From Coffea arabica (Eukaryota > Streptophyta > Magnoliopsida > Gentianales > Rubiaceae): 64,000 nucleotides of DNA. Position numbers and translations under genes: made by a program. The stretch's first letter is position 1, and each line of letters opens with the position of its first letter. The DNA lies in NCBI RefSeq assembly GCF_036785885.1, contig NC_092312.1, positions 11,240,001 to 11,304,000 of the forward strand, written 5' to 3'. Under the pieces are notes generated by a model that was not told the DNA's origin, did no database searches, and was given only the letters and a program-made list of their open reading frames with translations. Below are positions 1-11,575 of the stretch, piece after piece.

Positions 1-87
1 TTTGCCATCTGACCTCTTGCAACGCAGATCATCAGGAATCCCTACATTATCCTCACCAGCACCGGCAATTGACCGCGAATGATCCAT
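1..87 (-). CDS. Lysine-specific demethylase JMJ25-like, N-terminal 29 codons (cut by window edge)
   Basis: The minus-strand frame starting at the ATG at 87-85 reads exactly 29 codons to base 1. It begins MDHSRSIAGAGEDNVG and continues into IPDDLRCKRSDGK. That is the start of the WRC-type zinc-binding segment (RCKRSDGKQWRC in the family) found at the N-terminus of plant JMJ25/IBM1-group JmjC proteins, which remove methyl groups from histone H3 lysine 9 in the nucleus. The catalytic JmjC domain and RING-like region lie outside the window. The frame stays open upstream of the ATG to the splice acceptor at 151/150, but this ATG fits the family start. The assignment rests on one short conserved block, so the exact subfamily is uncertain. 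Confidence 0.75.
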   Translation of the reverse strand, partial: MDHSRSIAGAGEDNVGIPDDLRCKRSDGK

Positions 88-1072
88 GAAAAAATCTTCA
101 ATAAGAAACTTAATGGTAGCGTCACATGCTGACTGAGGAAACGATCAACCTGAAAAGGCAACCATTTAAAGAGGTGTGCACACAAAAAATAAGAAAAGGC
201 AGATGACAAGATATGAAACTAACAAATGTGTGAATGTGTGAGAAACACGATAAGCATTTTGAAACGACAACAAAGCTAAAGAAAAGCTAGAGCAGAATCA
301 TCAAAGATTTATCTAAATAAATAGGTTGACCAGCCATCACTATGCACTGAATCAACAATTAGAAGATTCAGTATCCCCAAAGAAAGTACTTGCATGTTTG
401 CCGAGCTCCAGTAAAGTACACTCAACAACTACCAAAAATCACTAATTTAACTACAACCAATTATGTTCACCGCATTAAATGCAGAAAACAGCACCAAACC
501 ATAAACTCTTTGCAGAGATGAACATATGAAATGGAAAAAAAAAAAAAAAGAGGAAAAAAGAAAAACTGAAACCAGATGCTCAGCCTACATTGAGGCCTTT
601 CAATTCAGGCCACTAAAAGCCCAAGTAAACTATTTCAAATGCAGCATTAAACAAACAAAGTCCCTTTCTCCCTAAAAATTACAGCAAGCAAAAGACAAAG
701 AACAGATAAAATTGAAAACTTTACCTAAAAGACAAGAGCTGGAAAAAAATCCAATTTTTAACTGAAAAAACGAAACCCTAGCTCCAAAATTCCTGAATCC
801 CAAGACCTGCAAATCAAGAAAAGTAATTAGATAAATAAAAAATTCACCTGCATGCTTGATTGCTCATACACGTGCGAATTACCAAGTGAATCAAAGCAGT
901 ATAAAGGCAAATTTTAAATTTTTATTGATATCAAACACAAAATAATCAGAATCTGTATGAACATAGAATAAACGTCTCGATCAATGTCTACTTATATCTG
1001 TATACGTAAATAGCTAAATATTTAGGTAAAAGTATTTAGCGCCGTGTAAATGCTTCCAGTGTTAGCAATTGT

Positions 1073-1136
<64 letters not shown>

Positions 1137-1300
1137 GAACCTGGAGAAGTGTGGGGCCCAGTGTCGAGGGACCAGAATGGATGAAGAAGAAGGGAAAGAA
1201 AAACTGGGAATATTTAGCAGCTCTTAATTTGGTCTGTTAATTTTTTTTTTTCCAAGTGTTGAGATGCCGAGAAGGATGAGGAAGGAAATTTTTGGGGTAA
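88..1300 (-). other. Probable 5' leader and leader introns of the JMJ25-like gene
   Basis: A splice acceptor (TTTTCAG on the minus strand) at about 153-150 opens the exon that carries the start codon. Further upstream, a stretch with acceptor TTTGCAG before 806 and donor AG/GTAAAG after 725 could be an 82-base untranslated exon at 725-806. This suggests a leader with one or two introns. A compound GT/GA microsatellite at 1071-1130 lies where the most upstream leader or core promoter would be. No coding sequence was recognised here. Transcript data would settle the exon limits. Confidence 0.45.
1071..1130. repeat. Compound (GT)n(GA)n microsatellite
   Basis: About 13 GT units are followed directly by about 17 GA units without interruption. 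It lies upstream of the JMJ25-like start codon, probably in the leader or promoter. Read on the gene's strand it is a CT tract followed by CA repeats. CT tracts are common in plant leaders. Length is likely to vary between individuals. Confidence 0.95.
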
Positions 1301-2667
1301 AATTAATGGAGGAAAGAAAGACTTGAACAGAAGGACCAGACTTGAGCCCAGTCAGCCGCTGCTGGCCTGTTTTTAGTTTTTGCAGGAAACAGGGGAGAAA
1401 GACAAGTAAGACGACGTCGGATTGAAGTTAGCGTAATCAGCTTTGGAATTTCCGGTTCTGAATAGATCTTGACCATAATGCTTATCAACTCGGACCGAGT
1501 GTCAGCAGGTGATAGGGGTTAAAGATTTTAATCAAACCAAACACTCTACCATTTAACCTTATTTAATTATTTTAATGAGTTTAAGATTTTGTTCAAATTT
1601 AGTTTGCTTATTTGTCAAATTGAATTTAAACAAGTCTTTTTTTTTTCTATCGAATTTAAATATTATCATCACACATAAAATATTGTTCAATTTTGACTTA
1701 ATTAATTAGCAAACCAAATTTAAATGAGCTCTTATCAAACTGAATTTGATTCATCTTTGAACCTTAATAAGCCGAGAGGGGCTTGGTTCAACTTATGATT
1801 AAGTAGTTTAATTTATGAGTTTCAATGAGGACCTTATAGGTTACACTAAATAAAAGAAGATTATGGTGTATACAATCAATCATTCTTGAGTAATTTCTAA
1901 TTGTGTTGGACCATTTTTATTTTTCTTTTCTATTAACTCAAATGGTGTGATTAAACATTGCTGAAAGTATGATGTGACCATTCCCAAGGACTGGGAGTTG
2001 ACTTTAAACTAAACGCACTAGATTTACTGTGAATTCCATGGCGTTTGGAAACCAGTGGAAGAAGGTAATTAAAGGTTTGTTGGATTGGATTGTGTATTGG
2101 GAACAAGACCGTCATATACAATAATGTTCCATGTAGATACTGTGGGTTTGTTTGGATTGTGAATTATTTGAGATATTTTTACTGTAACACTTTTTGTGAT
2201 GTGATGTATGTGAGATAAAAAGATAATTGAGAAGATAAAAAGGTGTGTTGGAAATTGTAATGATGACGTAAGCAGATGTAATTTGACAAATAATTCACAA
2301 TCCAAACAAAGCAACAGATCATCCCATAAAACTCGTGTATGTTAATACACTTGGGTTGGTCCAAGTTATGGTTTTTAAGCAATTGAAGTGCAAAGAAAAC
2401 AAATATACATCTCATCAATATCCTACCCAATTGATGAATACAATTAGGGGCCAAGGAAAAAAAAAATTAAAGAATTGGATCAGAAAAATTGTGGCTTCAC
2501 GTACAAAAAAGCAGGAAAGCAAGGTTTTAGAAGAAGAGTTTCACAAAAGCTACTTCTTATATGTGTCATCATGCACGACTGGTTAGCAGAACAAAGAGAA
2601 CGTTCGGAATTCAACTCTTATGCCACCAAGAGCTTCACAAAAGAGATTGTAGGGTCTCATCCCTTGT
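1301..2667. other. Intergenic region between the JMJ25-like and SRF genes
   Basis: This is AT-rich sequence without a supported gene. It would hold the JMJ25-like promoter (left part) and the SRF 3' untranslated region (right part). It contains the MITE at 2147-2310. Short reading frames here have no recognisable features. Confidence 0.6.
2147..2310. mobile_element. MITE with terminal inverted repeats TTTGTTTGGATTGTGAATTA
   Basis: The left end reads TTTGTTTGGATTGTGAATTA and the right end, reverse-complemented, reads the same for at least 20 bases. The body is short (about 164 bp), AT-rich and non-coding. These are the features of a miniature inverted-repeat element. Diverged relatives with GTTTGGATTG-type ends are scattered through the window. 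I did not find a convincing target-site duplication. Confidence 0.8.
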
Positions 2668-5600
2668 TCAAGAATTCCTTTGTACCATTTGTAAGAGGTT
2701 CTGGACAATTTCTGACATGGGCGGTCTGAATTCTGGCTCCGGCTGCATTTTCCAACAATGAAGTTACATCAGGAGAAAAATATCAAATAGTTGCATCAGT
2801 TAAAACATGTTTAGTTGTTGTTAGCTGTTCTTTCGGTCAGTGTAGAACTCGAAAAGTTCTCGTTCAATGGAAGACTTCTTTAGTAAAATGAACAAAAAAA
2901 TCTAAGCTAACTCTTCCTCATCGAGCTTCTCCAAAAGATCCAAGTGGACTGGTGCTGATTCCCTCCTAGAAGAGTGTATTCTTAGGACAAAATCAATCTT
3001 GGGTCCGCTATTGAATTATATGTGAAACCAAAGCAAGGCACACTAGCCATCGTACGTATAAGTGAATGGTAATGCTCAACATACTGTGTAATGATTTTCA
3101 CGCAGGTCATGTCATTAAGTATGATAAATCTGGTACTTCTAATCTTTAAAACTTTATTGAAAGCACTAGATATAGAAGAAGAAAAAAGAACCACCAATGG
3201 AGGAACTCACCTGAATGCACAAGGAAATTATATCAGCAAAACGCGATAAAGATTTTGAAGAATATACACCATTTAGAGAAGGATCAACCATTCTTGACAA
3301 TGTATCTATGTCATGAAGCCGAGGAATTGCCCATCTGACCAAAAATTGCTCCCCTCGAGGACGTGACCTGAATGTTTAAGTTCCAATGGCTACTGATTAG
3401 TTTTTTCTCAATTCTGAATCAAATTTTTGATAGTTAAACTCATGTTTAGGTTCTACTCCAGGATTATTAACCTGTCATAAGATTTTCTTCCTGTGAGAAG
3501 CTCTAACATAACAACTCCAAAGCTGTAAACATCACTGTGATGTGTATAGCTTCCTGATTCAAGTTCAGGGCCACCATATCCACAAGCTTGCAGCTGGTAA
3601 ACATACTGATGATCAGAAAAACTCTACACTCAACAAGAAGCAACTACATGTGCATTGGTTAATTAAAGTTACAAGGCAAGTAAATAGTTTAAACAGGTTT
3701 CTTTCTGACATGACAAACTGAGACTTCCTCCTAATGTAAATTTTAAGGTGACTAAGGTGTTGCAATAATGATACCTCAGCCATTGAATTAGATGATAGTA
3801 GAGGCGCCAAACCAGAGTCTGAAACATATACAGAAAGCTCATTGTCTAGGAGGATATTAGCAGACTTGAAGTTCTGGTGAACAATTGGCGGTTGACAAAC
3901 TTCATGCAGATACCTTTACAATGAAACAGCAAGAAAACTCTCAGTCATGCAAATAGAAGATTGGAGCTAATATGCTAAGTATGCACAACAACAGAATGGT
4001 ACATGCGACAGGAGCCGAGGAGATGGTGTATAAAGCTAACATTTGTTTATGTATTCAATGTGTGCAACATATCAGTCGAGTTCAAATGCACAAACAATAA
4101 ACTATTGGCCAGTAATCATCTTTCTGGTACAACTTCCTTGTTTGTTATTCTCATAATCAATTAGTACTTATCAACTTACTCCAAGGCTCTAGCTGCTTGA
4201 AGGGCCAAGTGGATGCGAGTACTCCAAGAAAGCCTTTTATTGATTTCATCATCCAAGTGTAGTGCTTCATGAAGTGTTCCATTTTCACAATACTCGTATA
4301 CAAGCATCCATTGTCTGTGCTCCGCACAGTAGCCCACAAGCTGGATTATGTTCGCATGCTGAAGTTTAGCAATATTAGAAACTAGATGAATGAAGTCTCT
4401 GTCGTTTTGATGCCTGGATGTTGCAGTGTCGAGTTTCTTGACAGCCAGCAACTAACAATTAAAACAGTTCATTGAAGCAATAAGATAAAGTCAGCATAAT
4501 GGTGCAGTTGTATAAGCAAAAGAAGAACAAGTATAGACAGGTTAGGGCAGCCTGAGATCTCCCTTTAGAGATATTCTATGCTAGATAGATTACTTGCTTT
4601 TCCTTTTATTCATCAATTTGCAGGACAAAGGTTATGGGCAGAACTCCTATTCTAGTAAAACTATTGGCATAACAACGCGTTTAGACTACTTTAAGTGTGA
4701 GAAACACACATCAGATACGCTCGTTGCATATGTCAGATGCGTAACCATGCAAAAACATGTCAAATGACTTAAGAATTTACTTTGATTGAAAATTCAGAAA
4801 TGGAAAGTCAAAATCAACAGAAAAAGATGGCATTCAGTAGAGGGATGCAATCATCGAACAATAGATTGTTTCTTCTGTTTTACTTTACATAACATTAATA
4901 TGGGTACTGGAGAAGGTCATCACCTCCTAATTCCTTTGGTTGAGAGAATTAATTAAAAAGCATGGACATCTGACTTTTTGTACAGATAATTTTATCCAGA
5001 GAGTCCATGCAACATAGCCATCAGTACTTACCTTTCCATTGGGAAGCTTAGCTTTATACACTGTGCCCAACATGCCTTTTCCGACAAGATTTTCCTGAGA
5101 GAAGCTATCCGTATATTGTTGAAGAGATGCAATAAAGAATGTCTTCACAGAATTCACAGAATCAATAGTACGTCCACTAGGGTTTATCAAAGGCAAAATA
5201 GGATCTGCAATGATCCTCTCTGAAGGCAGAAGTGGAAAAGCAGGTGGTGGCGGTGGTCGAACACTTGAATCTGTCCCACTTGAATCCACCCATGTTATGT
5301 CGATTCTGTGATCCTCCTGCTTTTTAAATGCGTTCTTACGGTTGGCACTCTTGTCCTGCTTTGCTTCTAATGAGGTCATTGTTGGCCTTGTAACTGCTTC
5401 TTTTGTCACTACTCAGAGCCCTAAAGATGTCAGTCATGCAGTAACAACTTAAAAGCTTAATAAAGCATAAATTACTAACAAGGACCGGAGGTTTTCATCA
5501 TGGAAAACTATTCACCTTTCTCTACTTGATAATCAGGCTTTCGCAATGAGTGATCTTCCTTGTAGTTTGCACTGGCGCCATGATGTGGATATGCTTCATG

Positions 5601-8600
5601 CCGCTTGGCTATTTTCCCAGCCACTTCCCTCCTCTTGCAGCACCAACACAGGAGAAGACACATCCCCAATGCAAGTACTATGATGAAAAGGATTCCTGCA
5701 ATAGCAATCCATGAAATGCTTTTAGACGTCTTAGTTGTGCCTCTGGTGCTTCCAGTCTGTGAAGACCATTGCAGTGATGGTCCAGTTGCTTGCTGCACTG
5801 GGGCTAATTCGGGAGGAGATGCCTCAGATGGTGATGGTGATGAAGATGGTGATGGGGATGAGACAGGTGGTGATGGAATAATTGAGGTGTTGAAAGGGTT
5901 TCCAGCTTTTCTGCATCACAAAACTAAAAGTCAACTGATGAACCAACAATGTCTTGGATAGTGATAGATTGAGACTCCCAAAAACTCCACACTTTTGCAT
6001 ATAAGAGTCTCTAGCTTAATCTAAACATTACAAGCCTGTATTATTATCAATAACAATTATATATGTGGCGTTAGAATCCTAATAAGTATGTCAGTTCCTC
6101 TCATGGTGGTTTTGGATGGTGCTATAGAAACATGTTAGTATTGGTACTAGATAATATTATTTTGGACTCGAGTCCCTTAAGCAGTCAAAACAAATACTAA
6201 ATGAAAAAATAGTTCATATAACAGATCAACCGCTAGCTACAGAGCCATACAGGCTACTGACTTCAACTCTTCATAGCCAAGCCATCTAACTGCAGTAAAC
6301 AGAAAGACCAAAAACAAGTGAGGAGGTGAGATGGAGAAGAGAAGGACAACTGTGATAGGGAAGTAGAGAAGTAAGAAATGGGATACGAGAAACAAGATGA
6401 AAACACATGGAATTACATTTGATTTTTTGGCTGAAGTGGCTGGAACCAGTAGCATGAGAAGGAACACTGGACAAATGAAGTACTAAAGATACCCTTTTTG
6501 TCCAAAAAGAATAGTTCAGCCAAATAAAATGACTAGTGCAAGCATCTATCGTTTTGACACGGTCACAAGGTAAAGCACGTGTCAACATTACGTCTCCATC
6601 TCTTAAAGTGGTTCAATGTCTTTATTAGCTTATCTTTTTGCAGAAACATATCAATCAAGAACATTTGTAGTCAACCATAATCCTGCAACATCAGTTCCAA
6701 TTGTAGCAGGCTAGTATTGGATATTGTTTCCTGTTTGTTAGAGGTTTCATTCAAATTTGAGCTCTGCCCCACAGAAATCAATTTTATGATGTTGCTTGAT
6801 AAAGCTTGCTACAGCAAACTGAGGGAGCATGATGATCTTAAGTCGTTACACTCAGTAAATTAGAAATCAACAAATCCACAAGAAGAATAAACTGTATATT
6901 AAAAAAACACACAATAACATGTAGCACCATAAATTTAAAAAAAAAAAAAAATTGATTATACTTTTCACCTGAAGTTTGGTATATTCTTTAATTTCTCAGG
7001 AACCGGCCCAGAGAAGAGGTTATTCTCTATATTTCTGCACAACATTGAAGACACGCCAAATTAAATAATCTAGCAAAACGCAATTTACTTGAAGCCAATA
7101 ATTGATTTGAAAGTTAAGGTGAGAGGATTACAAATCAGTCAAAGGAAGATCTTCTAGAACATCAAGAGTCCCAGAAAGCTGATTCTCTTGCAAGTACCTG
7201 CAAATAACAAGAAAATAGACTGTAGAATGCTAAAAGCAAAGAAGATCCTTGATGTAATCAACATTTTTAACCTATTTATTCCGTTTCTTTAAGCCTCTAT
7301 GTGTGATTAAATTTCCGCGGAAGTACTTTCTAATACTTTTCATCCACATGCACAAATTTTTACCATAAACTTCTCTGTTTAATTGCTCCTATTAGTAGTG
7401 ATGTGTCTTGGATTTTCACTGAAACAGGCTCTCTTTCTTTTCAGACTATTTGCTTCCAAATTCAAGTAGACGACATGACTCCAGCATTCTTTTCCCACAA
7501 TAAACAGGGAATAGAAGGATCATGTTAAATTGGAAATAACTTTGATAAAACTTATTTTGAGCAAGTGTTTTCCCATAGTACTTGTCTGAAATGAATTTTC
7601 AAAGTCGTTTTCTCAGGCATATGCTTTGTTGGACTTAGTTGTCATGATCCCTTTCCCCCAGTAATAGGGAAATGATATCTTTGTTTTTTTCTCAAAAGAA
7701 ATGCATCCAAGAAAATAACTTACAACTTTGTAAGAGAGGATAATTTTCCCATTGAAGAAGGCAGTTGGCCGCTCAGCATGTTACCAGATAAGTTCCTAAA
7801 ACAAAGAAACATTTCAGCTAAAGAAATTTCCATTGACATTTAGTGTACCAGTGTATGTATATTTTGATAAAAGAATTACAGAGTGGTCAAGCCGGTAAGC
7901 TGCTGAAAGACATCTGGAATTTCTCCTGTTAAATGATTGTTTCCCAGCGACCTAGAAAATAACATTTGAATATTAGCTGGGGTTCAAGAGAAAAGAAGAC
8001 AATAAGAACTCAGCAATGTAAAAAATTCATGTCCAAATTTATGGGAACTCACAAGTCTGTCAGCTGACCCAACAACGATATACTATCTGGGATGCTTCCG
8101 CTCAACTGATTATCATAAAGAGAACTACCAAAAAGAGGGAAGAAAACGTGTCAATTAGTGTCTTCCATATTTAATTCTTCAATAAAGTTTATATTCCTTT
8201 CAGCTATATTATGAATGAGGTGAGACAGAAGCGTCAAACTTACAAGATTTGGAGAGTAGAAGGCAAATTGGTTGGTATACTGCCTCCAATTTGGTTGGCA
8301 CCAAGGTCTCTGCTTTTACAAAAGCCAAAAATATCTGTCAGCTTAAGTAGAAAAACACTTTTGAATGTTTAGGCATCTATCAATGCATCAATTCATGAGA
8401 GCAGAAATGAACTAAAAATGCAACCTTTATGATATTCATACAAAAGATATAGTAGTATAACACTTACCTGCCTAACTTGAGAAGCGGTAAAATTCAATTT
8501 TTGGACTTTCACAGAAAAAGGTACTTACACTTGTATTATGGAAGCAAAGGAGCCCAAGTCATTACTGAGTTCGCCTCCCAAATTCAGGCCATTAAGATTA

Positions 8601-9194
8601 CTGTCAATTCCAACCAAAAATGAAGGTCAGAAACCAGAATTTGTCACGGTAGCGCATCACAAGGCCTTAAAAGTGAGAAGAGCATTGATTCATACATAGC
8701 AGTAATATTGGCATTGACACACTGCACTCCTTGCCAAGCAAACCCACATGGGTCCCCACCAACTGGAAGCCACCCGGCGAGCGGTGGGTTGCCCAAAGCA
8801 GCATATAAACTGTTAATTGCATAGACTAACACAAGAACACTATCAGAAGATAACACATTAGGAAGGAATAAAAAAAGGAGACGAAAAGGCATTATTAAAA
8901 TTAAACGTCTAATTAAGATTAAGTTGAAATACATGAAATACCAAATCAGAAACTAGCATGTAGATTTCATCAACATCAAAAATACGGGCAAAATACTCAA
9001 TTTAAGTCGAGAATAAGCACATGCAGATACAAAGACTCGAAAATAAACACACTGGAAAACATAAATGGAAAAAATGGGTGGCGTCTGTGATTCTCACCAT
9101 CACGAATGTCTGTGAATCCCCTGCAAGTTGGTACAGCAAAAACCGCCAAGAAAACCAGAAAAAGTTCAAACTTCCTGCAATCTAAGTAATCCAT
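2668..9194 (-). CDS. STRUBBELIG-receptor-family (SRF) leucine-rich-repeat receptor-like kinase, complete, 16 exons
   Basis: Exons on the minus strand are 9098-9194, 8696-8825, 8529-8600, 8244-8309, 8053-8124, 7880-7951, 7724-7795, 7132-7197, 6969-7034, 5516-5910, 5032-5408, 4180-4451, 3775-3913, 3472-3593, 3211-3367 and 2668-2742. All borders are GT/AG and phases join without a stop, giving 749 residues. The order is signal peptide (about 1-26), the SRF-type segment with [14 protein letters not shown], six or seven LRRs (mostly one per 66- or 72-base exon), a Pro/Ser-rich stalk, a membrane helix at about 304-328, a juxtamembrane region, and a kinase domain from about 458. The ATP lysine motif AVKK is present, but HRD reads HQN (598-600) and DFG reads DSG (618-620), as expected for the catalytically atypical SRF kinases. 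The terminal exon carries [17 protein letters not shown] proteins are plasma-membrane receptors in tissue morphogenesis and cell-wall or defence signalling. Which SRF member it is cannot be fixed here. Confidence 0.93.
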
Positions 9195-9735
9195 GAGGAG
9201 TTACAGGCTTATGGCCACCCCAGAACTCAAAACTCTTCTATTTTTGCTCCCTCAATTTTCTCCAACTCCACCTCTTTTCAGCACAGGTCGTCAAAACACT
9301 TCAACAAGACCCTCAAAAATCTGAACTTTAACACAAAAAACACAAATTTGAACCACAAATACAAAACCCTCAATTCAAAACCTTGTCTTTCTACATATAA
9401 AAACAGTAAAAAGTACAGTCTTTAGCACAATTAACAGTAGCCACGAAAAAAAAGAAAGAAGAAAAAGTACTTGTGGTATAAAGCAAGTTAGTCAAGCACA
9501 AAACCCAATTAATTTGACAAGTCTAAAAGGCGTCTTTGCATAAAGCACACATCATTCAAAACTCTGCAATGATTCAATTAACCAGCCAAAAGCAGCAAGA
9601 GCAACTACCACAAGAACATCACAGACAAAAAAAGTACCAAGTGCAAATGGAATAGCGATTAAAAATTTGAACTTGTGATGGAAGGCACATGGGGGTGGTG
9701 TGAGAAACTTATCCTGCAAAAAGAAATTAAAGGCT
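9195..9735 (-). other. Probable SRF 5' leader and proximal promoter
   Basis: No coding sequence is seen upstream of the SRF start codon. A good acceptor (TTTTTGCAG before 9713, minus strand) suggests the leader may be spliced, but I could not choose a donor. The sequence is A-rich on the plus strand, so it is T/C-rich on the gene strand as in many plant leaders. Confidence 0.35.
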
Positions 9736-11408
9736 ACTCGAAAAAAGTGCTTAATTTCTGGAATTTGGACAAAATATATGGGTCTGTTTAATTTAATCAG
9801 TGGTGAGAAAGACTAAAGAACCAAGGAGGGAGGAATATCTGTTTAATCAGTGTTTAATCAAGGTTTTATTAGATTTTAGATTTTCTACAAATCTTTACCG
9901 GAATCGAAAGGTGGCGCATGATGGTTTAAAATCCATTTAAATGTCAATCATTGAGTGTACCGTTGAGGCACAAGGGGTTTAATTTTAAATTTCTGTTGAA
10001 TAGGGGACTAAATCTTAATAGATCCGAAGGGTCTGAATGGAAACTCAAGGAGTTTTCATTTTTTGACTTCACCATGTTGGAACCTTGGAGGCTGGGAACT
10101 AGGCGACAGCACCATCACCAAAAGCGTCTCCTGTTAAGTGCTGTCTCACTCCCCTGTTGGCCCATGTAGAGCAACTATAAAGTGCAGCACAGTGCACCAT
10201 GCGATCGCGCATCAATATCTATCGATTGGAAATATTCGCAATAAAAACCCTTCGTTTGAAATGATTTCTTGAAGTGTTTTTGGAGAAATTTTTTTATTAT
10301 GCCACCTTGTTTGATGTCTGCGAAATTAAAAAAAAAAAAAAAGGACAGTAATTTAAAGACGTGGCATGCGAGACTTGAGTGTTGATTTCCCAAAAAATAA
10401 TCAAATTAAATATAGAAAATAATTTAATTAATGGATATATACGTCGTCTCACGTGTTAATTTTTGCAAATTTTTGCAAAGTGAAGTGAATTTATAAAAAA
10501 TGTATAAATGTATAGGATACAAAATTGTGATTTTGTACATTCACGAAGTAAATTAAGCGTAATTTAAGTAATATTAAAAAAATCCAATAAAAAAAGGTGA
10601 TGTCTTTTTAGCGTTGATCTTGCTTAAATGTTGAGGCACCATTTGGATTGAAGGAAAGGGACGGAATGGAAAGGAAAGGACTCTAGTTGAGAAAAGTAAA
10701 TGACATTAACAACCGGCTTCGTAGTTAACATATTAGTACATCTCTACATGTCACAAGCTAAACAGGAGTATGGATATAAATTGGACGGATCTATTGCAGA
10801 TTATCGAGAGAGAAAAAAAAAGGTATAACTATTTTTTCAAGAAAGTGAGATAAATAGTTTAGACTTTCGATAGTAAAATCATCATTCATTTAGATTAAAT
10901 ATTGTATACATTCACAATGTATGTATGTATTGTCGCAGTTCGATATATGATATATATGCAATATTTAAATTTTAAAATTACATTTAGATTAATTATCAAT
11001 TACATTTAGATTATTTATGTGCTTCAACTTGCGCTTTTGGGACGCATATTGGAAAAGCCTTTCTACCAACGTAGTCAATGACGTGTTCACGAGAAACAGA
11101 AAATCTACTACATCAATCTTTCTTACTCCGAAGCATAATTGGAAATGAAGCCAAAATCAAAAGACTGAAAATCATTTGGATTCCCAAATAAGCTTTAGCA
11201 AAGCGCTCAATAATTACGTTTTTTATTGCCTTTGCGAAAAGAAGCTTCATTCGAAAGCTGGTAAACACTAAGATAAATTAACCAGCGAATTAGGCGTATG
11301 TCGGGGATTGATTGAAAGCATTCTTGAATCTTGAGCATAAAGTAGTTTGTCAGTCCTCCTAGTTTGGGATTTTTTTTTTTTTTTTTTGAAGCTTCTTAGA
11401 GTTAAAAT
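9736..11408. other. Intergenic AT-rich sequence
   Basis: No gene, RNA gene or well-bounded mobile element was recognised. The short open frames have no family features. The stretch probably contains the distal SRF promoter at its left end. Confidence 0.5.
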
Positions 11409-11575
11409 AAGAGTAAATCTTATATACACTGACAATGTATACACTATCACTATTTGATTCATAACATGTGTGCAAAAATTGAATTTCAAATTCAAAATTT
11501 GCATAATTATCGTTCATTCAACGCTGACAGTGTGTACACTGTCGATGTAAGAAAGATTCATTCTTAAAATAATTG
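11409..11575. mobile_element. MITE, 167 bp, three-copy family (copy 1)
   Basis: The left end (AAGAGTAAATCTTATATACA) and the reverse complement of the right end (AAGAATGAATCTTTCTTACA) match over about 35 bases, continuing into ACTGACAATGTATACA and ACAGTGTACAC. AAAAT flanks both sides, a possible 5-bp target duplication. Related copies lie at 21871-22036 and 51998-52155. The element is non-coding. Confidence 0.8.

Noticed and set aside
2956-3021. SRF-like C-terminal end [21 protein letters not shown] on the minus strand
   Set aside because: It cannot be joined in phase to exon 15, and the true terminal exon with [14 protein letters not shown] lies at 2668-2742. The frame is intronic.
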